From Bugula neritina (lineage: Eukaryota; Bryozoa; Gymnolaemata; Cheilostomatida; Bugulidae), in NCBI GenBank assembly GCA_964035545.1, contig OZ037767.1:30804128-30868127 (forward strand): a stretch of 64,000 nucleotides of DNA. Reading direction: 5' to 3'. The position numbers and the translations under genes are program-made. Shown here piece by piece: positions 1 through 12,420 of this stretch. Under the pieces are notes generated by a model. It was not told the origin of the DNA and did not search any database. It was given only the letters and a program-made list of their open reading frames with translations. Every line of letters begins with the position of its first letter. Position 1 is the stretch's first letter.

Positions 1-567
1 CATTGTGCATTTTTACCTGTGCCATTTTTTACCTAAAATCGTAACAGGTTCTTCTTCTGTAAAATTTCATTGAGTGGGGAAAAACACCATGTTTTTAATA
101 AACGCCACCACTTTAGTGTAACTTTAAAAACATTGATGCTGCTATGAAAAGCAATGATATGAAGATGCACTCTTGCATTTTTAGGTTTAGACTATTCAGT
201 GTAGCAAATATATTCACTAGGTATGTAGTATACAGTTTATAGAGATTGACTTGCATGGCTGCTAAAAGTTGACCTGTTGGTTTTTGCATCTTTTTGACCT
301 TCATTCGAAGTAGCACAGGGAAGAGTTATGGTAGAGTAATTATTAAACACATTCATGTAGAAGTAAACCAAGATTGCAGAATATATGGTTTGGTTAAATA
401 AATGAACTAAAATGAAGGTTTATAGATATACATATACATGTAACTTGCAAGAGTTCAAAAACCGTCAACAAAGGGCGTAAATTTTTCAAAGTCCAAATTC
501 CCCCCTAAAATATCCAAATTCTCCCCTAAGGGAGAATCAGCCCAGGTTGGGAACCACTGCACTAGTG
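1..567. mobile_element. hAT DNA transposon, right end, in intron 5 of gene A (cut by window edge)
   Basis: This is the right-hand part of the element seen complete at 17088-18812; the first base here aligns with about 18252. It ends at 559 with the terminal inverted repeat GGTTGGGAACCACTG and is followed by CACTAGTG (560-567), the 8-bp duplication that also flanks the complete copy. Minus-strand codons at 113-316 read like a fragment of a hAT transposase (motif YLVNIFATLNSLNLKMQ). Genes B and D-H have a single uninterrupted ACTAGTGACTAAAG or a close variant at this site, so this is an insertion. Confidence 0.8.
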
Positions 568-922
568 ACTAAAGTACAAGTATATTTCATAGCTAGATGC
601 TAAAGGGATGACTTCTGAACTCTTGTTTGTTTTTATATTCCAAAATGCGGTTCTAAAAAAGAAGCTTAAAAAGGTTTATGTTGATATTCATTCTCTTTAT
701 TAAAAATTCGACGATTGGAGAAGTTTTATTAAGATTTTTTAATCGAATTTAGAAGCTGGTTTGTAAAAGCGCTTTGCATGTTTTTATTAGATAACAGTGA
801 GTCAGTGACATTTATTGAGTATTTATTAAGTTTTTATTCTGCATCAAACAAGAAGGAATCAGCTTTAATTTCACATTATTGTTGCTAATCTTCCTTTAAT
901 TATAGTTGATCTCTATTCACAG

Positions 923-2969
923 GTGGATCTAGTTGAAGGATATGCAGAGATTAAGGATAGAATACAGAGACTTGTATCTGTTGAGATACCTGAACTAGAA
1001 CTGTGTGATGTCATGACTCTAGAGGTCAAAGGTTAGTTGGTACAAGCTGACTATTGTATATTCATGTGGTACTGTGTTATTGAATATGTTGTATTTATGT
1101 TTACTATCTACATCATAGTTTAGCTATACTCTCTTATATTAATTACTAGATTTAATTGTATAGGAAAGATAGAACATTACAACTCATGTGTAGAATACAA
1201 TAACCATACACACCAGTTTATCAACATTACTTCTACTTGTCATATAATACAGTGTAGAGATCTTTGTATAAACTCACTATACTTTTATACTCTTTGAAAC
1301 CCCATGTTGATCTATCATTATACTTGCTACTATTATATAATATATTCACTACTATTATATAATGTTATGTTAACTGCTATTATATAATAGATTTTCTACA
1401 AACTCACCCTATTTCTATATTCTTTATCACTCCATGTTGAACTATAATGTTATCTTTCCTATTATATACCATTATCTTCACTACTGTTACATTATATTAT
1501 ATTCTCTACTGTTTTATAATATATTATTTCCATCACTAACATATAGTATTATTTTCACCATTATTATATAATGTTATATTCTCTGCTATTATATAATGTT
1601 ATATTCCCTACAAATAGTATAGTATAATATATTTAAATAGTATATCAAGTACTATTTTATAATATGTTTACTTTATGCTATTATTTGCTTTACTATATTT
1701 ATATATACTTTACAGGAGAGAAGAGAGACATAGAAGTAGATTTAGTTTCTGCAGCAGGCGTATCTACTAGTTTGGATCAAGGAGTGACAACTTCTACTAC
1801 TCCTAATTCTCTCAAACTCTTTCAGTCTGTTGATGTTTCTAATTCTTGTTGGTCGGTCTGTAGCTATGAGGGTAACACTTATGTAGGACTACATAGTGGT
1901 AGAGTAGACAGAGTAGACGAGAACTATAATGTTACTCAGTCATTTGTTACAGTCAGTGGTTCCGTGTTTGGTCTTACAGCATATAAAGATCAGCTGTATA
2001 GTTTAGTGCTTGATGGCAGTAATAATTGCAAGGTAGAAGTGTATGACTTTAGTGGGAATCAGGTGACCAGTTGGACCCATAGTGATATTAGTAGTGGGTA
2101 TAGCAATGCACTTGTTATAGTTGATGATCAGGTCGTAGTCCCCGATAGACCAAGTAGAAGACTCACAATCTACTCTCTTACTGGGGAGGTAATTAAACAT
2201 GTGCCCTGCTCTCTACTTAGTAACAGTAATGTAGCTATATGTGCAGCAGACAGACACTGTGTAGTAGTTACTGATTACTATTCCTCTCAAGTATTTAAGT
2301 TGGACCTGACAACAGAGAAAGTCATCTGGACATGTAAGGATGTGACTAACCCACAAGGTGTGACCTGCTATGGAAGTAAATATATTCTTGTGACTAACTG
2401 CAGCAGTAAAACTACTATCTGGATACTGGATGTGAAGACAGGTTAGTTGGTGTTTCTTCTACCATATGGGAAGCTCTTGTACACACACTATAGTTGGTTT
2501 GCGTGTATGCTCTCAGTCTAACCTTTAGATGAAAGCTATTACATGTTATATCATCATATATTATTACTACCAATGTATATGGTACCTAGAAAGTATAGGA
2601 AACCTTTGCCATATATAATGCAGTATAACCCTGTATAGTCATTACCTATAATATTCTCATATAATATAATATAGTTTCTTATTAACAGAGTATACAGTAG
2701 CTAGAGAGTATAGAAATCCTTTGTCTTATATAATGTAGTATAACCAGGTTCTTTATTGGTATATAATATAAAATAATTTGATATTTGAGAACATAATATA
2801 CTAAGCATAGGATATTGCATCATATCCTGTTGCAGGCACACAGCTGGCTAAGATAGAAGATCCAACTATTAGAGAGAATAGTATTGTATTTGATCTCCAT
2901 GTGTATAGAGACACTCTGATTGTACCCAGATATAATGAGAAGAAAGTTCTGTTCTACCAGCTCAAATGA
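923..2969 (+). CDS. Gene A (partial): TRIM-NHL-like protein, exons 6-8
   Basis: The 3' part of a TRIM-like gene; exons 1-5 lie before the window. Exons are 923-1031 (end of the coiled coil), 1716-2441 (five propeller blades) and 2836-2969 (sixth blade, stop TGA at 2967). All junctions are GT-AG and the phases (0, 1, 1) match the seven other copies. Exon 7 has NHL-like blades: a strand, a short turn (YEGNT, YKDQL, VDDQV, AADRH, YGSKY), a second strand, a variable loop, then a third strand and a Gly-type turn. The domain should bind protein or nucleic acid ligands for the N-terminal RING ligase, by analogy with TRIM-NHL proteins. At 726 bases its exon 7 is the longest of the eight, two codons more than most. 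No stop or frameshift is seen in these exons. Confidence 0.82.
1322..1391. repeat. 22-bp minisatellite remnant in intron 6 of gene A
   Basis: About three units of the AT-rich repeat TATTCACTACTATTATATAA (plus TA) that is much longer in genes C, D and E. The rest of intron 6 (1392-1715) is low-complexity AT-rich sequence with degenerate relatives of the unit. Confidence 0.7.
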
Positions 2970-4603
2970 ACAGGTATTATATAATACTGTATTTTATAGT
3001 CAAAGGGGATCTCTTGTATTATTTAATATAATATATTGATAAATATATTTCATGCTGAGGCTTTAAACCTGTAAATTACTGAATTTACTCCTTGTTTTCA
3101 TTTGCTCATATAATATTATCCTCTAATGTTTTCACTGCTGTCAATCTTTATCTCAGTAAATGAAGGTTTATAATCTTTGACAATATTATTCTATATGATA
3201 GTGTAATGTACTTCCTGTTATGTTGATACTCACATCTGATTGGTGTATGTTGTAGGTCATGTGGAGATAACCCTTACACTGTGTCAAAATGCTTGCTAGT
3301 TCTTGGGTACACCTGAGAATATCTTAGTAGTTGTCTTCTTACTCTTAGAATGTCTCAGTCAGTACCAACTGTTTATATTAAATATTGTTTAGTAAATTGC
3401 AGCAACTCCTAATATTTGTCTTTTACTTATCTCTTTGTTCTTTGATATTGAAAACAATCTTTTACAATAATAATATTGTTTACTGATGGTGAAATGATAA
3501 TTGCACTTTGTTCTGGTAAATACATGTAGGTTTGCATGCAGTGGCTGGGTTTATTATACAATATTATATTGTTTGTATTTTGCTAAACAAAAACTTTTAA
3601 TATTATTCTTTTTTTTCATATTTCACTTTATTATTTTTTACTTTCAAAACTACTTTTAGCTATTATTGTGGTGATTATGGTTGCTTGTAACGAATTTTAG
3701 TTGCAACATTTAATGTTTTATGTAAAGTTTATGATTGAGATTTCTTCAAATGCAATATAACTATAATTATTTTGTTCCTGTTTCCCTCCTTCTTGATGTG
3801 CACTAGTTCCACCCTAAATCTAATTGTAGGCAAAATTATTGAGTTGGTTATATATTGAACAATATGATTCTTCAGCAGTTTAAAAACTGATGTTTTTAAT
3901 TCCTTTTTATTAGTAAGATTTCGAAGCACAAATCACTTGAATGCTGCAACTAATGAGAACTCATGAATTCACTGACAATTCTCATGTAACTCACATATCC
4001 ATATTCATGTATGATTCACATTGTAGCAGGTATATGCAGTGTACAGCAGGTGTGCACAATTTATCAGAAGTTCACTCTAGTAGATGTACATACTGTAGCA
4101 AACATACAGTTTATATCTTATAAATTTTGTGGTTGTAAAAAACTTTAACCACTGGTTTTTCTTTCAACTGTTACAACATTCCTACATATTTTTTAATATA
4201 CAAATACAGCTTATAACGAAGACAAGTCTAAAAGGTTGATAGCTAGACTATCAATAAGTTAGTTGAAATTGGCGATTAGCATCAGTTGTCAATATGAGAT
4301 AGTAAATGTGAACTTGTTTTGTGCACTACTGCTGTAGCAAGTAAATGCTATTGACTTTTACTATTGTGATATTTTCCGAATGTACTTATATATGCGGCAA
4401 AGATATTATTTATATTATAGTATATACACACACGCATCAAACTTATAACCATTCAGACTTTAAAGAATTAAATATTATTGCATTGTGCAAGGCAAAAAGC
4501 AAGAGAGTTGTCCTGCCTTCGTGAGCATAAAACAATTTTCGAGACTTCAAGCTGCGAAAACGGCATTGCTATTTCTGGTGGGGAATACCCAAATGAAATT
4601 CTC

Positions 4604-6862
<2,259 letters not shown>

Positions 6863-7370
6863 TTTGGTGGAAAAGTAGGTAAGTTGAATATTGGCAAATA
6901 CTGAAAGTTGTTATATCAATTTATGCTTGTACCTTTGGCCTCAAAATATGGTAATATTTTTGAACCCGCATTGAAGTTTTTTTGTGATTAAATTTATATC
7001 AATAGATGTGAACTCGACATTGGGCTTGGCCTTGGGACTGAGGTTCGCTGCACAATTTCAGCAACAACTTCAAGTTGAAGTTGTACTACAGTTTTAAGTC
7101 TAAGATCAAAGTTCAGTTTCATTTTGATTGTAAAATGATCAGTATAAATAATAAATATAATATGATTATTGCTAATTCGTTGTCCTAATACTAACGTCGT
7201 TTGATTTTTACTTTGATAGTGATTGTCTACAGGCCTCAGATTCCTATACTATAGTTATAATTTTATCTTTCAACAATTCAGTAAATTGACCTAAACTTAA
7301 AATTGATAGATGTTTATTACTCAAATATACAAGTGATTTTAATTTGACAAGCATTAGATTAAGAATTAGC

Positions 7371-7571
7371 ATGAAAGCTAGTTTTGTTCTGAGTTTAATA
7401 TTGACAATTGTAATGGATAGTATTTGCGCTTCCATATTTTTACAGTTTCTTTGCATGAAAAGTACCATATTTTGTGAAAAGAAGTGCTCTTCAGTTAATA
7501 GAGTTTTCAGTCAGCATGTTGGCAAAGAACGTTGCCTGCTGCATTGTGCAACTCTTTTTTTAGTCAGATAA
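7371..7571 (+). CDS. Possible small cysteine-containing secreted peptide (uncertain)
   Basis: A 66-codon frame begins MKASFVLSLILTIVMDSICA, which resembles a signal peptide, and contains Cys at 19, 28, 35, 39, 55 and 59. The same frame is open at 23776-23976 and 38830-39030 (type 1 spacers). In type 2 and 3 spacers a TAA follows the codons for KST. It lies about 0.6 kb upstream of gene B. Since the whole spacer is conserved by duplication, conservation of the frame is weak evidence. It may be non-coding. Confidence 0.18.
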   Translation: MKASFVLSLILTIVMDSICASIFLQFLCMKSTIFCEKKCSSVNRVFSQHVGKERCLLHCATLFLVR

Positions 7572-8090
7572 ATGATACATGTATGAATTTTACTTAAACA
7601 AAGTATAACTTCTTACTTTCCAACTGATGGTTAAGCATCATCTATCATTATTACTGCATTTCTATCTTTGCACCTTAAATATTTACATAAATATGTAATA
7701 AGTAGAAGATTCTATTTCCCTGAAATGATTTGGAACAGCAGATAGTGTCTCATGTCTTAAAAAGTATGGTTTTTGTGCCATTCAGCTAGAGTTTGAAGCA
7801 CTAAATTCGTTCCTGTTTTGTGATACTATCTACTCTACATCTTTTGGAAATAATTTGGCAAGCTTTATATTAGGTTGATTTTATACCCTAAGTCCACAGG
7901 TACTCAACATAGAAATAATCTCAATATATCTTATAATTAGTTTATTTAGTCTTTTTTGCTTTCTAAATACCCACTTCACATGAACTAACCATGTATTTCC
8001 GTGATAACTAAGTAAACACACCTATAGTTGTGACTACTAGTTAATCTAATATATACACATAGTCTTGTAAACATTCTTCAGTTTCTTTTC

Positions 8091-8097
8091 TATAAAA
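8091..8097 (+). promoter_or_regulatory. TATA-like box upstream of gene B (tentative)
   Basis: TATAAAA lies 53 bases before the start codon, inside a segment conserved upstream of all copies. Genes C and H keep the same sequence; D, E, F and G have TTAAAGATT or TGTAAAGATT here. An alternative reading is that TTATTTTAG at 8114-8122 is a splice acceptor for a 5'-UTR exon. Confidence 0.25.
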
Positions 8098-8149
8098 ATT
8101 ACCTATTGTATATTTATTTTAGGTATTCTGACGCATTTATTGAAACAAG

Positions 8150-11100
8150 ATGGCTGAAGCAGAACCCAGGGAGATAGAGTGTGGGTTTTGTTTGTTAAAG
8201 GAAGGTCTTGAGAACCCAAAGTCTCTACCCTGTGGTCATATACATTGTTTAGTTTGTCTAACTAGAAATGTTGATGTGAATGACCTGATCAGATGTCCCT
8301 GGTGCAGGTAAATTATATTACATACTATGTTATTCTCAGACTACAAGTGTATCTATTTAACTTCATAGTGTGACCCTGATGCATGTTGAGTGTACTTTCT
8401 ATTATATTCTGCATTATATGTGTTACAGAGAAGTGTTTGATGTGAGTATAGAGACTCTGCCTTCTGCTGATGTAGAGGACAACTTCACATCATGCACTGT
8501 CTGTACTAAGAAGGGGATAAAGAATATCCCAGCTGTGATATACTGTACTGTGTGCAGTAAACTCTTTTGTGGAAAACATAGAGAGGTACTTTAATGTTGA
8601 TTATCTTGTTTGAACAATTGAAACTGTGTAGAGAATGAAACCAGACAAAAACACCTGCCTTCCTGACATTCAATATCTTCTTTAGGCCCATGACATTGTT
8701 AATGATGATCACCAGCAGTTGACCATATCAGAATACAGAATACAAGCTAAGAGACTGGAAAGAAGAGTTTGTTCTAAACACACAGACTACCAAATATCTC
8801 AGGGATGTAAACTCTGTGCTCAACTGTTTTGTGTGCAGTGTTTATCCCAGGCCGACTCTTGTGTTGGAGGTGAAATTTTTATATTGCTCCTAATACTATT
8901 TATTCACATTTAGTGTGCATGATAATTGGGAAAAAATATTTACTATACTCTATAATGACTACAACATTCTTGTCTGTTGGCTGGAATTAGTTACTAGAGT
9001 TGCCTCACACCTAGTAAATGGGATTTTATATATACAAATTATAGTAAATTGATAGCAATATTTGTGGTCGTCTAACTGAAATGACACCCAAATCATTGTG
9101 GATTCTGTTAATGCTTTATCCTGTAAAATTAACTGTAGCTTAGTAATACATTTCCAGGTTCAGATCATAAAATGCTCAGTCTGGATGACCTCATCAAGGA
9201 ACTGGTGAATGTAGAAGAACTGATTACTACAGAAGACAAAGTATCTTCTCTATTCAAACGACTTTCTAAAACTATATCTGACTTTGATACTGAAACAGGA
9301 GAGTTACTAGACATTCTCCATACACAGCGTGATGAACAGGTGTGATTGTTATCACTTTTTCTAGAATGTGTTTGTTTCCTGTCACACCATGTAAAGGTTT
9401 TAATGGTTTACTCGTATGTTTTAGTTGGCTGAGGTGAGACTAAAGTATGAAAAACTTGAAGAGGAGTTCTTAGCTAGTAGAAAGAAAACTAAAGATGCAC
9501 TGGATTCATACATGGAGAGAGAAGTTGGAACTGTTTTGTCTGAACTGAGTAAAAGTAGAATGAAGATAGAAGCTCAACTGAGACAAAACAATCAGGTGTG
9601 TAGAGTTGAGATACAAATAACTTGTGTTGAATAATTGATTCCAAAAAACACAGTGTTGTTGTGAATTTATGCTTCACTGCAATCAACGGGTTTATTTATT
9701 GAAAGCCACTTCACCAGGTTTGTAATGAATAAGAGTTTATTTATGGCTAATTATACACGAATATAATATACAACAACTAACACAACTGTTACATAATAGA
9801 GAGCTATTAACACACGACTTTACATTAGTACAATTCAGTCCTCTCTGCCGGCTAATTTATCAGGCAAGCTTCCACTATACATACGCAGCTCCGCTTACTA
9901 CTAATTATTGTCTACATCCCATTGGTTGTCACGGTGGTGCCATCGTACTGAAGAATGACATGATGTCTACTGCATTATGTTTCAGGTGGAAGAGTTATCC
10001 TTTCGATATAATACCAAATATTTACAGTATTGTACAAGTTGTGCAAAATTACTCAAGTTGTTAAGAGTTTCATTTTATTTTTCAACAGTTTCTGGGTTTG
10101 CTTGTAAAGCATTGTTTGAACTGGTCTTAGACATACAGGATAATTGCATCGCATGATTATCTGTTGTACATGAAAATAATTTTGCCTTTGTGAATAAATG
10201 TGAATTGTTGAATTGATAGGATAGTTTTTTAAAGAGGGAGATATTTTCAAGATTTTGAGAAACCTCTTGAGTGAACTCATGTCCCACTAAATTTCATAGT
10301 TAGATGCCAAAGGCATGATTTTTAAACTCATGTTTGTTTTTGTATTCCAAAATGTGGTTTTAAAAAGAAGCTTAAAAAGGTTGATGTTGATATTTATTCT
10401 CTCTATTCAAAATGTTCTGATTATTGGAGAAGTTTTATTAAAATTTTCTAATCAAATTTAGAAGCTGGTTTGTAAAGGCACATATTGCATGTTTTTATTA
10501 AATAGCAGTGAGTCAGTGACATTTATTGAGTAGATTTATTAAGTTTTTATTCTGCATCAACCAAGAAAGAATCAGCTTTAATTTCACATTATTGTTGCTA
10601 ATCTTCCTGTAATTATAGTTGATCTCTATTCACAGGTGGATCTAGTTGAAGGATATGCAGAGATTAAGGATAGAATACAGAGACTTGTATCTGTTGAGAT
10701 ACCTGAACTAGAACTGTGTGATGTCATGACTCTAGAGGTCAAAGGTTAGTTGGTATAAGCTGACTATTGTATATTCATGTGGTACTGTGTGGTATACATT
10801 GTATTCATGTCATATGATACAGTGTAGAGATCTTTGTACATACTCACTTTACTTCTATACTCTTTATTAATATATGTTGAACTATCATTATATTCACTAC
10901 TATTATATAATATATTCACTATTATTATATAATATATTCACTATTATTATATAATAATATATTCACTACTATTATATAATATATTCACTACTATTATATA
11001 ATATATTCACTACTATTATATACTATATTAACTACTATTATATAATATAGTCACTGCTACTATATGAATATTCAACAAAAAATCCAATATTGTTTCTACC

Positions 11101-12420
11101 ATTTAATAATTTGATTTTACATACACATAATAATATAAATTTATGTATTCTTTACAGAAGAGAAGAGAGACATGGAAGTAGATTTAGTTTCTACAGCAGA
11201 CGTATCTATTAGTTTGGATCAAGGAGTGACAACTTCTACTCTTCCTAATTCTCTCAAACTCTTGCAGTCTGTTGATGTTTCTAATGCTTGTTGGTCAGTC
11301 TGTAGATATGAGGGTAACACTTATGTAGGGCGGTATGGTGGAGTAGCCAGAGTAGATGAGAACTATAATGTTACTCAGTCATTTGTTACAGACAGTGGTT
11401 TTGTGTTTGGTCTTACAGCATATAAAGATCAGCTGTACACTTTAGCTTGTGAGGGCAGTAATTGGAAGGTAGAAGTGTATGACTTTAGTGGGAATCAGGT
11501 GACCAGCTGGTCTCACAGTGATACTAGTATGGGGTGTATCAATAAACTTGTTATAGTTGATGATCAGGTTGTAGTCCCTGATAGACCAAGTAAAAGAGTC
11601 ACAATTTACTCTCTTACTGGGGAGGTAATTAAACAGGTGCCCTGCTCTCTACTTAGTGACAGCTGTGTAGCTATATGTGCAGCAGACAGACATTGTGTAG
11701 TAGTTTCTGATTACAATTCCTCTCAAGTATTTAAGTTGGACCTGACAACAGAGAAAGTCATCTGGACATGTAAGGATGTGACTAACCCACAAGGTGTGAC
11801 CTGCTATAGAAGTAAATATATTCTTGTGACTATTTACAGCAGTAAAACTACTATCTGGATACTGGATGTGAAGACAGGTGAGTTGGTGTTTATTCTACCA
11901 TATGGGAAGCTCCTGTACACACACACTATTGTTGGTTTGCATGTATGCTCTCAGTCTAACCTTTAGATGAAAACTATTACATGCTATATCATCATATATT
12001 ATTATTAACAATGTATGTGGTAGCTAAAAAGTATACACAACATTTGCCATATATAATGCAGTATAATAATTAATATTACAGTCATTACATATAATATTAT
12101 ATATAATATAGTTTCTTATTAACAGAGTATACAGTAGCTAGAAAATATAGAAAACCTTTGTCTTATATAATGTAGTATAACCCTGTAATCAAGTTCTTTA
12201 TTGATATATAATACTCGTATAATAAAATTTGATATTTGAGAACAGAATGTGTTAAACAGAGGTTGTTACATCATTTCCTGTTACAGGCACACAGCTGGCT
12301 AAGATAGGAGATCCAACTGTTAGAGAGAATAGTCATGTACTTGATCTCCATGTGTATAGAGATACTCTGGTTGTACCCAGACATGATGAGAAGAAAGTTC
12401 TGTTCTACCAGCTCAAATAA
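8150..12420 (+). CDS. Gene B: complete TRIM-NHL-like RING/B-box/coiled-coil/propeller protein, 604 aa
   Basis: Eight exons: 8150-8307, 8429-8585, 8686-8869, 9158-9339, 9425-9595, 10636-10744, 11158-11877, 12287-12420; all introns are GT-AG and the frame is open to TAA. The start ATG follows ACAAG and precedes a complete RING. RING ligands are C11, C14, C28, H30, C33, C36, C49 and C52 (CGFC, CGHIHCLVC, CPWC), a C3HC4 pattern expected to bind an E2 ubiquitin-conjugating enzyme. A B-box1-like module has C75, C78, C92, C95, C100, H103 and H107/H114. A B-box2-like module has C134, H137, C146, C149, C154 and C157, with C164 and H170 as likely last ligands. Residues about 170-320 are charged and heptad-like (coiled coil, dimerisation). 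Residues about 355-604 form six NHL-like blades. Likely a cytosolic E3 ligase; substrate unknown. Intron 5 holds a 369-bp insertion. Confidence 0.87.
9650..10028. mobile_element. 369-bp insertion in intron 5 of gene B, unknown family
   Basis: Positions 9655-10023 are absent from intron 5 of the other copies, which read ACAGTATTGTG. The insertion is bounded by the direct repeat ACAGT (9650-9654 and 10024-10028), consistent with a 5-bp target duplication. It is less AT-rich than its surroundings. It has no long frame and no clear terminal inverted repeats. A solo LTR or other retroelement remnant is possible, but clean TG..CA ends do not coincide with the duplication. Confidence 0.55.
10891..11062. 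repeat. 22-bp minisatellite in intron 6 of gene B
   Basis: About eight units of TATTCACTACTATTATATAA(TA), some with ATTATTAT variants. It lies about 100 bases upstream of the propeller exon 7. Confidence 0.85.

Noticed and set aside
2003-2200. Minus-strand frames of about 64 codons opposite exon 7 in several genes (also 20675, 28327, 43043, 61113)
   Set aside because: Shadows of the propeller exon in the opposite strand; they follow its substitutions and have no independent features.
3941-4123. Frame beginning MLQLMRTHEF, recurring at 22596, 30252 and 63038
   Set aside because: It recurs because the spacer is duplicated. Length varies, other spacers break it, and no domain or signal peptide is visible.
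10891-11062. Regularly spaced repeats considered as a CRISPR array
   Set aside because: The 22-bp units are contiguous without unique spacers, and the context is a eukaryotic intron.
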